Source of the DNA: Myxococcales bacterium
GTDB taxonomy: Bacteria; Myxococcota_A; Polyangia; Haliangiales; Haliangiaceae
Reading direction: 5' to 3'
Assembly (NCBI GenBank): GCA_028287135.1
Contig: JAQBQE010000060.1
Span: 38,873-102,872, forward strand
Length of the DNA: 64,000 nucleotides
Numbering within the stretch: the first letter of the stretch is position 1; each line of letters starts with the position of its first letter. Below the pieces are notes generated by a model. That model did not search any database and was not told the origin of the DNA. It worked only from the letters and a program-made list of their open reading frames with translations. Below are positions 53,884 to 61,864 of this stretch, in pieces. Position numbers and translations under genes: made by a program.

Positions 53884-54061
53884 CGGTTCTATAACTGGAC
53901 CGGACCCCTGGTGCGTGGTAAAGCCTAGCGCTCGTTCCCTCTGACACCGCGCCGTCGAAGGCGCACTCAGCGAGCGAACACGACCGCGGTGCGGGCGTGA
54001 CACTTCGCCCCGCAGGCCTCGGGACGTCGTTTGACCTGGGGCCGTCGTCGGAGAAGAGAGA

Positions 54062-54418
54062 ATGTCGAACCGTCTGTACGTGGGTAACCTGCCGTTTCAC
54101 GCCACCGAAGATCTGATCCAGAAGGCGTTCGCGACGTCGGGTGAGGTCAAGGCCGTGAACCTCATGCTCGATCGCGTGAGCGGGCAGTCGAGGGGCTTCG
54201 GGTTCGTCGAGATGGCGACCGCCGAGGCAGCGCAGAAGGCGATCACGGACATGAACGGTCATGACATGGATGGCCGTCCACTCCGCGTCGACATCGCGGA
54301 GGAGCGGCGTCCCGGCGGGGGCGGCGGTGGTGGCGGCGGTGGCGGCGGCGATCGTGGTGGTGATCGTGGCGGTCGCGGTGGCTTCGGCGGCGGCGGCGGC
54401 GGCCGGCGCGGTCGCTAG
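54062..54418 (+). CDS. RRM-type RNA-binding protein with Gly-rich tail
   Basis: 118 residues. One RRM: RLYVGNLPFHATEDLIQKAF (RNP2 YVGNL) and SRGFGFVEMATAEAA (RNP1 RGFGFVEM), then MDGRPLRVDIAEE. The last 35 residues are Gly/Arg/Asp-rich, like bacterial Rbp or cold-induced proteins. It probably binds single-stranded RNA. A GAGAAGAG ribosome site and a long leader (178-bp gap) suggest regulated expression. Confidence 0.95.
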   Translation: MSNRLYVGNLPFHATEDLIQKAFATSGEVKAVNLMLDRVSGQSRGFGFVEMATAEAAQKAITDMNGHDMDGRPLRVDIAEERRPGGGGGGGGGGGGDRGGDRGGRGGFGGGGGGRRGR

Positions 54419-54420
54419 TG

Positions 54421-54705
54421 ATGAGCGCAGTTGTCTCGACGCTTCCTGAAGACTGGGCCCCCGTCGCTTCGGCGCTCGGGCAGGCCTGGGCGCAGGATTG
54501 CGCGACGTCGCTGGTGGCGGCGGAGCGTGAAGTCGTCGGCGCGTGGCCGGGAACGCTACGCGAAGCACGGCAGCGCGTGATCGCGGGCGTCGAGCTCGCG
54601 TTGCGTGCGGACGCCATGAGGCACCTCGATGATCTCGCTCGCGCGACGTACCTAGCCGCGCGGCGCCACTGGGCTACGATTTCAGAACCAGACCTGGAGC
54701 CATGA
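54421..54705 (+). CDS. Small helical protein of unknown function
   Basis: 94 residues from ATG 54421, 2 bp after the RRM gene. Helical and Ala-rich (ALGQAWAQDCATSLVAAERE, then ALRADAMRHLDDLARATYLA). No signal or membrane helix. It overlaps the next gene as ATGA, which supports it being real. No family recognised. Confidence 0.6.
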   Translation: MSAVVSTLPEDWAPVASALGQAWAQDCATSLVAAEREVVGAWPGTLREARQRVIAGVELALRADAMRHLDDLARATYLAARRHWATISEPDLEP

Positions 54706-54959
54706 ACATGGAAGCATCACGTCTTCGCGGTACCCCTGACCGCATCTTCATCTCCGTCGACGAGAGCACGGGCAAGTCGACCGTCTCGTTCTTCCCTGCC
54801 GAGTGCGGCTCGCCGTTCCAGCACGACGGCGACCACGACGGCCAGCTCGCGCTCAAGGACGCCAAGGCGATCATCGCGCGCTATCCGAGCTGCACGCTGC
54901 ACGGTCCGCACTTCCACGCTGCGCGTCCCGCCAAGGCGCGGCCGCGCAAGCGCGCGTAG
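54702..54959 (+). CDS. Small basic protein of unknown function
   Basis: 85 residues from ATG 54702; a GGAG precedes it. The core RIFISVDESTGKSTVSFFPA, then FQHDGDHDGQLALKDAKAII, is followed by HGPHFHAARPAKARPRKRA, a basic His-rich tail. Possibly metal or nucleic-acid binding. No family recognised. Confidence 0.65.
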   Translation: MNMEASRLRGTPDRIFISVDESTGKSTVSFFPAECGSPFQHDGDHDGQLALKDAKAIIARYPSCTLHGPHFHAARPAKARPRKRA

Positions 54960-55008
54960 ATTCGACGGTTCTCGTCGCTCTGGTTCCGCGCTATCCTGCC
55001 AGCGACCG

Positions 55009-55905
55009 ATGCTGCTGACGCGCGAAGAGATGACGTTCGATTTCGGCGGGGCCAAGCTCGACGCCGTCCGCGACAAGGACGTCCTCGAGTGGATGTTCAA
55101 CCAGTTCCTCTACGGTGAGGTCACCGGGATCCAGGTCGGTCACTGGCTCTACGACGCACCGGATCTCGAGGCTGCGAAGTTCCTCGCGCGGCAGTCGCTC
55201 GAGGAGATGCAGCACGTCGACAACTTCCTCCGCATCATGGCGATGCTGGGCTGCCAGCCCAAGCCCGCGCACCCGGCGGTTCGCTTCCTCGCGACGGGCA
55301 TGATGGGCGGCTCGTGGGCCGAGCACGTCGCGCTCGAGATGGCGCAAGGCGAAGGCTTCGTCCTGAATGCGTTCTACGCGGTCGTCGACACGCTGGACCA
55401 CAAGCCGTCGGTCGACATCCTTCGGCGCGCGGTGAAGCAGGAGGAGCGGCACGTCGAGTTCGGCGAGCAACAGACCGCCAAGGCGATCGAGGGCAAGCCG
55501 TGGCTGCGCCGCCGCCTGCTCGGGCTCGCGCTGGTGTCGATGTGGGGCGTCCGCCGGCTCGCGAAGTTCATGGAGACGCGGCTGCCCCCAGGCCACGTCG
55601 TGATGTCGTTCCTGCCCGCGTTCCTCGCGCACGCGAACCGCTGCGCCGAGCTCCGTCTCCAGCGGATCGGCGTCCTCGATCGTCCGCTCGCGGAGCTGTC
55701 GACCGCCAAGCGTGCCCTGCTGATCAGCGAGGCCTATGGCGGCAAGTTGCTCGGTGGCCTGGGCTCGCTGCTCACGCTGCCGCTGCGGATCCTGCCGCTG
55801 TGGCCCAAGAAGAAGCGGCTGACCGATACCTATCTACACGACCGTCACATCACGGGGTTCGCGCTGCCGGCGGGGGAGCCGGAAGCACACCCGCAGGAAC
55901 CGTAG
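55009..55905 (+). CDS. Ferritin-like (diiron) protein
   Basis: 298 residues. A four-helix diiron pattern is visible: EVTGIQVGHWLYD, LARQSLEEMQHVDNFLRIM (EExxH-like), HVALEMAQGEGFVLNAFYAV and KQEERHVEFGEQ. The distal part has two long hydrophobic helices (LGGLGSLLTLPLRILPLW). Probable iron-dependent oxygenase or iron-binding protein; no substrate evident. TATCCT is 11 nt before the ATG. Its 3' end overlaps the convergent lipoprotein gene by about 56 bp. Confidence 0.87.
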   Translation: MLLTREEMTFDFGGAKLDAVRDKDVLEWMFNQFLYGEVTGIQVGHWLYDAPDLEAAKFLARQSLEEMQHVDNFLRIMAMLGCQPKPAHPAVRFLATGMMGGSWAEHVALEMAQGEGFVLNAFYAVVDTLDHKPSVDILRRAVKQEERHVEFGEQQTAKAIEGKPWLRRRLLGLALVSMWGVRRLAKFMETRLPPGHVVMSFLPAFLAHANRCAELRLQRIGVLDRPLAELSTAKRALLISEAYGGKLLGGLGSLLTLPLRILPLWPKKKRLTDTYLHDRHITGFALPAGEPEAHPQEP

Positions 55906-57046
55906 CGGTACTTGTCGACCCGTCGTCGCACGTGAGCTGGAGCGACTCGCCGCTCTCGAGATTCGACGACAGCAGCGCGGTCCCGAACACGCGGGTCGCG
56001 AGTTCTTGATCACCGATCGGCTGCGAGACGTGGCCCTGCACGAGCACCCACGTGCAGTCGGTGTCATCCACCGCGCACGAGCGTGCGTCGTGCCGCGGAT
56101 CGCGCGCCTTGTCCTCGGGGTCGGAGACCACGGTGCGGCGCTTCTCGAACACGAACGTCGTCCGCAGCCGGGCCTTACCCGCCGCGTAGCCGGGACGCGC
56201 CGGTAGATCCGCGACGACGTTGCCGACCCAGTACGCGATCGTCGAGCCCTCGACGCTGCGACCCACGAGCCCGATCCGACGATCCTCGACGACCTTCGCC
56301 GGCCCGGGGACGAGCTGCGCCTTGAGCACGTCGAGGCCATGCCACTCCGCCGCCACATCGGGACCGAGCAACATCGCCTCGGGACCACTCGCGAGACCCG
56401 CCGCGCGATTCGCGCCGAGCGAGAGCACCGGGCTCATCGCCGCGGACAGCTCGTCGACGATGTCCGAGGTCGCGACGACCTTCGACGGGATCCGCGTGCC
56501 GTAGAGCTGACCATCGCGCCGCGGCGTGGCGGTGTGGCCGAACGACATGTGCTCGAAGATCGGAACCCAGCGATCTCCGTCGCGCGCGTACAGCATCGTG
56601 ATCCGCAGCGGGATCACGGCCGTCCGCCCGCACATCGCGATCCGCCACGACAGCTCGTCGTAGACCCAGGCCGCGGACAGGTCCTGCGCGAGGTGGGTCT
56701 CGAGACGCTTGGACCGGATCGCGGTGGGCAGATCACGCTCGACGCGCAGCGGCCACCGGCTCGGTGCACGCTCGAGCTCGCCGGCGATCAACACGTCACC
56801 GGGACCGACGCCGAGCCGCGCACCACCGATCTCGGCCGGAATCATCCCGGTCTCGACGTCGGGCGGCTCGTCCCGCTCGTACGACGTCAGCACATCGTCC
56901 TGGAGCTCGGCGATCATCGCGGCGATCACGTTGCCGTCGCTGCCGGACACCGGATCCGCGAGCACCGGGCGATCCTTGACCTGACGGCCCGGGCACGCCG
57001 CGAGCAGCACCACGAGCGCGGGGGGCAACGTTCGGAGCAGGCTCAC
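55850..57046 (-). CDS. Lipoprotein with SnoaL/NTF2-like region
   Basis: 398 residues from GTG 57046, overlapping the MocA-like stop as GTGA. The signal LRTLPPALVVLLAACPGRQ gives a lipoprotein. Residues about 125-170 (AWVYDELSWRIAMCGRTAVI, then RITMLYARDGDRWVPIFEHM) look like one SnoaL/NTF2-type half, and a similar arrangement recurs later (AIYWVGNVVADLP, then RLRTTFVFEKRRTVVSDPED), suggesting an internal duplication. Function unknown. It is co-transcribed with the XdhC/MocA pair. Confidence 0.8.
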   Translation of the reverse strand: MSLLRTLPPALVVLLAACPGRQVKDRPVLADPVSGSDGNVIAAMIAELQDDVLTSYERDEPPDVETGMIPAEIGGARLGVGPGDVLIAGELERAPSRWPLRVERDLPTAIRSKRLETHLAQDLSAAWVYDELSWRIAMCGRTAVIPLRITMLYARDGDRWVPIFEHMSFGHTATPRRDGQLYGTRIPSKVVATSDIVDELSAAMSPVLSLGANRAAGLASGPEAMLLGPDVAAEWHGLDVLKAQLVPGPAKVVEDRRIGLVGRSVEGSTIAYWVGNVVADLPARPGYAAGKARLRTTFVFEKRRTVVSDPEDKARDPRHDARSCAVDDTDCTWVLVQGHVSQPIGDQELATRVFGTALLSSNLESGESLQLTCDDGSTSTATVPAGVLPAPPPAARTP

Positions 57047-57624
57047 GACCACGGCCTCGGTCGATCGGCCGGCGTATCGATGTCACGGACCACGCCCTGA
57101 TCGTCGACGGCGACCTCGACGCGATCGGTCTTCGCGAGCGCCGCGCGCGCCCCGCCCTCGAGCCGGCCGCACGCGGCGAGCAGCGGCCACACCGCGCGAC
57201 GGATCAACGGCGGATGGCCACCGCGCCCGCCGAACCGAGGCTGCGCGACCTCGTGGGTCCCGAGCGCGGCGATCAACCGATGCAGCGTCTCGACCTGCAC
57301 GCCGGGATGATCGACGGGCCACAGCCACGCGGCCTCCGCTTCGTAGGCCTCCATCGCCGCGAAGCCGAGCGCCACCGAGCTCGCCATCCCGCGCTCGGGG
57401 AGCGGATTGACGATGACGCCGAGCCCGAGCTCGCGTGCGTGCTCGCCGACCTCGTGGGCGAACGGCCGGCCGATCACGACGACGACATCGCTGACGCCCG
57501 CGACCCGTGCGATCCGGACGATCCGCTGCAGATAGGTATCGCGCTCGATCGTCAGCAACGCCTTGGCGACGCCGCCGAGCCGGGTGCCGGCGCCCGCCGC
57601 GAGGATCACCGCACCGCGTCTCAT
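57043..57624 (-). CDS. MocA/MobA-like nucleotidyltransferase
   Basis: 193 residues from ATG 57624, overlapping the xdhC stop as ATGA. The Rossmann start AVILAAGAGTRLGGVAKALL (NTP binding) and WLWPVDHPGVQ (metal) are typical of MocA, which attaches CMP to molybdopterin. Neighbouring xdhC strongly supports a molybdenum-cofactor role. No molybdoenzyme gene is in this window. Confidence 0.88.
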   Translation of the reverse strand: MRRGAVILAAGAGTRLGGVAKALLTIERDTYLQRIVRIARVAGVSDVVVVIGRPFAHEVGEHARELGLGVIVNPLPERGMASSVALGFAAMEAYEAEAAWLWPVDHPGVQVETLHRLIAALGTHEVAQPRFGGRGGHPPLIRRAVWPLLAACGRLEGGARAALAKTDRVEVAVDDQGVVRDIDTPADRPRPWS

Positions 57625-58625
57625 GCGGGCTCCCGGGTCAGCTTCTGGAACGACCAGTCGCCGGGCACCGAGACGCCACGACGCCGGCGCGCGACGAGCT
57701 CGGCGGCGATCGCGACCGCGATCTCCTCGGGCGTCTCGGCGCCGAGATCGAGACCGATCGGCGCACGTAGCCGGGCCCACCGCGCGTCGCCGGCCTCGCC
57801 GTTGAGCAGGCCGCGCGCCTCGAGCCGCTTCCTGAACCGACCGACCTTGCCGCGGCTACCGATCATGCCGAGGTAGCCGATGTCCTCGCGGAGGATCAGC
57901 GCTTCGAGGAGCTTCTGATCGATCGCGTGATCGCGGGTCACGATCAGCACGTAGTCGTCGACCGTGAACCCTCCGAGCAACCGCTCGACCTCGGCTGGAT
58001 CGAACGACTCGAGGAGCTCGTTCGCCCACGCCGGGCGCTCGCCGGTCGCGCCGGTCTCCCCGTCGTCGCACGCGATCACCGTGAATCCGAGCGTGGCGAG
58101 CAACGGGCCGAGGTTGCGCGCGACGTGGCCGAGCCCGAACACGATCGCGCGCTCCGCCGCCCCGAGCCGCTCGACGAGCGCCTGCTCGACGACGATCGGA
58201 TGATGGGCGCGCGGATCGCCGTCGCGCGGAGGCCGCACCGTGAGCGGACCGCCATCGAACGGCGTGACCAGGACCTGCGGTTGCGAGCTCCCGGCGAGCT
58301 GGACCAGCGCGTCGCGCGACGGTGCCGCCGGCGTCAGCACGACCTCCATGGCTCCGCCGCAGCACATCGCTAGATCGCGGACGAGGTGCTGGCGAACGAT
58401 CCGCGGGGCGGCGCCGTTGGCGACCTCGCGAGCCGCCTCGGTGACGAGCTGTTCGATCTTGCCGCCGCCGACCGTGCCCCACTGCTCGCCGTCGGCAGCG
58501 ACCACCATCCGCGCACCGAGGTGACGCGGGGTGGAGCCGTGCGCGCCGATCACCGCCGCGATCGCCGCACCGCGCCCACCATCGATCGCGCGGAGCGCGG
58601 CCGAGAACAGGTCATGGCGCGGCAT
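57621..58625 (-). CDS. xdhC: XdhC family molybdenum-cofactor insertion/maturation protein
   Basis: 334 residues. Both halves of XdhC/CoxI are present: AAIAAVIGAHGSTPRHLGAR, GTVGGGKIEQLVTEAA and MCCGGAMEVVL, then the Rossmann part AIVFGLGHVARNLGPLLATL, VDDYVLIVTRDHAIDQKLLE and YLGMIGSRGKVGRFRKRLEA. XdhC binds and sulfurates Mo cofactor for xanthine dehydrogenase-type enzymes. TAGATT is 6 nt before the ATG. The client enzyme is not in the window. Confidence 0.93.
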   Translation of the reverse strand: MPRHDLFSAALRAIDGGRGAAIAAVIGAHGSTPRHLGARMVVAADGEQWGTVGGGKIEQLVTEAAREVANGAAPRIVRQHLVRDLAMCCGGAMEVVLTPAAPSRDALVQLAGSSQPQVLVTPFDGGPLTVRPPRDGDPRAHHPIVVEQALVERLGAAERAIVFGLGHVARNLGPLLATLGFTVIACDDGETGATGERPAWANELLESFDPAEVERLLGGFTVDDYVLIVTRDHAIDQKLLEALILREDIGYLGMIGSRGKVGRFRKRLEARGLLNGEAGDARWARLRAPIGLDLGAETPEEIAVAIAAELVARRRRGVSVPGDWSFQKLTREPA

Positions 58626-58631
58626 CGGTGA

Positions 58632-58637
58632 AATCTA
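58632..58637 (-). promoter_or_regulatory. Candidate -10 (TAGATT) of a leaderless xdhC
   Basis: TAGATT ends 6 nt before the xdhC ATG, overlapping the stop region of the upstream HAD gene. Confidence 0.45.
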
Positions 58638-59408
58638 CCGCAAGGACATGATGTGCGTGACAAGCTCCCGCAGCCCAGCGCCTTCGGGACGCTCGGTCAG
58701 GAACGCGGGCTTGAACGCGAGCTCGTCCCACCACTGCTTGACGTTGGCGACCCCGACCGAGGTCGGGAACGCACCGAACATCGGCGCGTCGTTGAGTGCA
58801 TCGCCGACGAACACGTACTGCGAGAGGTCGTTCGCGTCGCCGCCGAGCACCTGGCGCACCACGTTCATCGACGCACTCAGCTTGTCGAAGTGCGGGGGCC
58901 CGAAGTTGACGTGCGTGCTCGACCGCACCGCGAGAAAGCCTGCCTTCGACAGGATCCGCACGCAGTGCTCCGCGTCCTCGCGCGACAGGTGGTTGTCCTC
59001 GTTCCAGTCGATCGCGAGATCGACTTCGCGGTACTTCGAATCGGTCGAAAGCCGTGCCCCGGGCACCTTCGAGGTGACCTCGACGACACCCTCGTTCATC
59101 CGACGCCGCCACTCCGGCAAGCTCGCCGCCGGCACGCCGTAGATCTTGTTCAGCTTGCGGCCTTCACGCACGAACGTGACGCCGCCGTTCTCGGTGACGC
59201 AGGCGAGCACGGGCGTCATCTTCATGAACGCGTGACCGAAGCCCGCGGGCCGGCCGGTCACCATCACCACCGGGATGCCCGCATCGCCCAGGCGCTCGAG
59301 CGCCTCGTACGTCGACGCCTCGATCCGGTCCCCCGTGGTCATCGTTCCAGCAACATCCGAGAACAGCGCGCGAACGGGGCCGCGCAGATCCGAGAGGGGC
59401 CGTGTCAT
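58635..59408 (-). CDS. HAD-superfamily (Cof-like) protein with DVAGT first motif
   Basis: 257 residues from MTRPLSDLRGPV. The HAD core is recognised by FSDVAGTMTTGD (motif I), VVMVTGRPAG (motif II), a Lys region and YVFVGDALNDAPMFG (motif IV); a C2-type cap lies between. The second Asp of the usual DxDGT is Ala (GCT codon), a change seen in phosphonatases but not in most Cof-type phosphatases. Either it uses another acid/base, or it is inactive. Just before the start there is TATCTATC. Alternative starts at 59426 and 59438 exist. Confidence 0.88.
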   Translation of the reverse strand: MTRPLSDLRGPVRALFSDVAGTMTTGDRIEASTYEALERLGDAGIPVVMVTGRPAGFGHAFMKMTPVLACVTENGGVTFVREGRKLNKIYGVPAASLPEWRRRMNEGVVEVTSKVPGARLSTDSKYREVDLAIDWNEDNHLSREDAEHCVRILSKAGFLAVRSSTHVNFGPPHFDKLSASMNVVRQVLGGDANDLSQYVFVGDALNDAPMFGAFPTSVGVANVKQWWDELAFKPAFLTERPEGAGLRELVTHIMSLR

Positions 59409-59469
59409 GCGCGCGATAGATAGCATGCGCGCAGGCATGAACGCGCCCCGGCCACCGGTAGCCCCGGGG

Positions 59470-59703
59470 CTACGCGATCAGCCGCAGCGCGACGTCCTCG
59501 AGCGCGGGCTGCTGAGGCCGGATCGACCGCTCGCGCTGGCGCGACAGCCAGTCCTCGAGGTCGTTGGTGTTGAGGCGCACGATGCCGCCCACCTTGAACA
59601 CCGGGAGCGGATCGCCGGGACGCCGCGCCATGTACCGGCACCAGCGCTCCGAGCGGCCCAGAGCGGTCGCGATACCCTTCCAGGTTTCCGTAAAATTCGA
59701 CAT
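59470..59703 (-). CDS. Small HTH (excisionase/AlpA-like) DNA-binding protein
   Basis: 77 residues from ATG 59703, with GGAGG 8 nt upstream. The MerR/excisionase-type helix-turn-helix and wing are visible: WKGIATALGRSERWCRYMAR then PLPVFKVGGIVRLNTNDLED then WLSRQRERS. No integrase or phage gene is nearby, so it is an orphan or a chromosomal regulator. It diverges from the S55 peptidase gene across a 247-bp gap. Confidence 0.82.
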   Translation of the reverse strand: MSNFTETWKGIATALGRSERWCRYMARRPGDPLPVFKVGGIVRLNTNDLEDWLSRQRERSIRPQQPALEDVALRLIA

Positions 59704-59935
59704 GTCCACTTCCTCCGTGACCGCGGACATGTGCAGTGGCTGTGCCGAGGTCGGACCACTGCGTCAAACCCTGGAATCCCAAGGAACTTGGGGATCATCC
59801 CCCGCTAGGGAAATGACGGACCTCTACCACCCGTCCAACGGAGGCGACGCAAAAGCTGACACAGCTGTCGTTTCCTTGCCGCAGTCGCGCGATCCGTCGC
59901 AGTGGGTCGCACTGGCAGATCGATCCACGGGCCAG

Positions 59936-59941
59936 TATCCT
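59936..59941 (+). promoter_or_regulatory. Candidate -10 (TATCCT)
   Basis: TATCCT ends 9 nt before the ATG at 59951 of the S55 peptidase gene. Confidence 0.4.
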
Positions 59942-59950
59942 GTGCGGTAC

Positions 59951-61825
59951 ATGCGTGGACTCATGCGGCTTTGCGCCGCGGCTGGGGTCCTTGTGTGCGC
60001 CACGGTCGCGCATGCAGGGCCTGCCGAGACGTATCCCCTGTCCAAGGTACAGCGGGGTCAAACCGGCTACGGAATGACCACGTTCGCCGGCACCACACCC
60101 GAACGGTTCACGTTCGAGGTCGTGTCCGTGGTGAGGAACTTCCTCCCCAAGCAGGACATCGTGCTCGTGAAGTCGGACGACCCGAAGGTGCAGGTCTCCG
60201 GGTTCTGGCAGGGCATGTCGGGAAGCCCGCTCTATCTCGACGACAAGCTGCTGTGCGCGTTCTCGTACGGCTTCCGGTTCAACAAGGTCGCGATCGGTGG
60301 CTGCACGCCGATCGAGTACATGAAGAAGGACGGCGATGCGTATCGCCGCAACACGCCCGTCCAGGCGGCGTCGAAGACCGGGCCTCGGATCGTCCAGGCC
60401 TCGGCGGCCTCGATCCAGGACTGGCGCCGGTTGACGCCGACCGTGGACGCCGCAGCGGCGCTCGCGGCGCTCGGCCCCGCGCGCAAGAGCTGGCTCCTGT
60501 CCGCGCCGCTCCCTGCCCCGCTGACCAAGCCCTCGCCCATCGACGGTGATCAGACGCTGACGGCCTCGGTGCCGCTGACGGTCGCCGGGTTCTCGGCGCC
60601 CGCGTTCGGTCAGCTCGAGAAGCTGTTCGCGGAGACCAACGTCGTGCCGATGCGCGCCGGTGGCACGTCGGGCACCAAGCTCGAGAACGGCGGGCCGAGG
60701 AAGTTCGTGATGGGTGGCTCGATCGCGGTCGAGCTGATCCGCGGCGACATGGCGGCGGCCGCCGTCGGCACCGTGTCGTACGTCGATGGCGACAAGGTGC
60801 TCGCGTTCGGCCATCCGATGTTCCAGACCGGCGAGACCTACGCACCGGTCTCGACCGCGTACGTCCACACCGTGATCCCGTCGGCGCAGAGCGCGTTCGT
60901 GATGGGCTCGGCGGTCAACGAGATCGGCTCGCTCGTCCAGGATCGCCAGAGCGCGATCATGGCGGACACCGGGCTGCGCTCGCCGACCGTCCCCGTCGAC
61001 ATCTCGATCACGAGCGGCGCCGGCAAGCATTCCGAGACCGGCACGTTCCACGTCGAGCTGCTCAACAACAAGTTCTTCACGCCCGCGCTGACCGGCGCCG
61101 CGCTGATGAACGCGATCAACTACTACCTGCCCGACCGCGACGACGTCACGGCGCGTGTCGAGTCGACCGTGCGGATCAAGGGCCACGATCCGATCAGCTT
61201 CGTCGATTACATGTACGCCAACGATGGCGCGTCGTCGGTGATGGGCTCGGTCCGAGGTCTGCGCGTGCTCGTGCCGCTGCTGCTGAACCCGTACGCCCCG
61301 GTCGCGATCGAGCGCGTCGAGATCAAGGTCGACCTCAAGTTCGAGGCGAACTTCGGCGAGATCAAGGAGCTCAAGCTGCCGATGGCCGAGCTGATTCCCG
61401 GTCAGCGCAACCTCGTCAAGGTCCTGATGAGCACGTGGGACGGCAAGGACATCGTCGAGGAGATTCCGGTCGATGTGCCGATGAGCCTCGCGGGTGGCAT
61501 CGTCCAGCTCGAGGTCACGGCAGGTGACAGCGCTCGGCTCGACGCGGCGCCGCCGGTCGACCTGCCGTCGCTCCTCGCCGCGTTCCGGAAGCTGCTCCCC
61601 GGCAACGTGTGGGCGGTGACGCTGTACGCCGCCGACGAGGGCATCGCCGTCGAAGGCAAGCTTGTTCGTGACCTGCCGGCGAGCGCCCAGGACAAGCTCC
61701 GCCCGCAATCGCACACGCAGCGCGCGCAGCCGTACAAGCCGTTGTCGCGAACGATCGCGCCGGCGAAGCGTGTCGTCAACGGCAGCGCGACGACGCTCGT
61801 TCGCGTCCGCGCCGTCACTCGCTGA
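59951..61825 (+). CDS. SpoIVB-type (S55) serine peptidase domain protein
   Basis: 624 residues from ATG 59951 (or 59963), with a signal peptide LCAAAGVLVCATVAHAGPAE. The S55 pattern is GQTGYGMTTFAGTTPERFTF, the Ser90 motif GMSGSPLYLDD, then YGFRFNKVAIGGCTPIEYM, and farther on GTVSYVDGDKVLAFGHPMF with His288. In B. subtilis SpoIVB, as I recall it, the His lies before the Ser, so the order here is reversed. The C-terminal 250 residues are beta-rich. It is exported and probably a regulatory peptidase. The propeller gene starts 39 bp later. Confidence 0.88.
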   Translation: MRGLMRLCAAAGVLVCATVAHAGPAETYPLSKVQRGQTGYGMTTFAGTTPERFTFEVVSVVRNFLPKQDIVLVKSDDPKVQVSGFWQGMSGSPLYLDDKLLCAFSYGFRFNKVAIGGCTPIEYMKKDGDAYRRNTPVQAASKTGPRIVQASAASIQDWRRLTPTVDAAAALAALGPARKSWLLSAPLPAPLTKPSPIDGDQTLTASVPLTVAGFSAPAFGQLEKLFAETNVVPMRAGGTSGTKLENGGPRKFVMGGSIAVELIRGDMAAAAVGTVSYVDGDKVLAFGHPMFQTGETYAPVSTAYVHTVIPSAQSAFVMGSAVNEIGSLVQDRQSAIMADTGLRSPTVPVDISITSGAGKHSETGTFHVELLNNKFFTPALTGAALMNAINYYLPDRDDVTARVESTVRIKGHDPISFVDYMYANDGASSVMGSVRGLRVLVPLLLNPYAPVAIERVEIKVDLKFEANFGEIKELKLPMAELIPGQRNLVKVLMSTWDGKDIVEEIPVDVPMSLAGGIVQLEVTAGDSARLDAAPPVDLPSLLAAFRKLLPGNVWAVTLYAADEGIAVEGKLVRDLPASAQDKLRPQSHTQRAQPYKPLSRTIAPAKRVVNGSATTLVRVRAVTR

Positions 61826-61864
61826 TTCTTCGCAGCTCGTCGTTTCCGATTTCTTGGGGGATTC

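Noticed and set aside
53884..54061. Possible riboswitch or cold-shock leader before the RRM gene
   Set aside because: The 178-bp gap has no conserved pairing or motif that I could identify; only a ribosome site near the end.
59470..59703. Prophage excisionase
   Set aside because: The HTH resembles excisionases, but no integrase, att repeats or phage genes are nearby; it is kept only as an orphan HTH protein.
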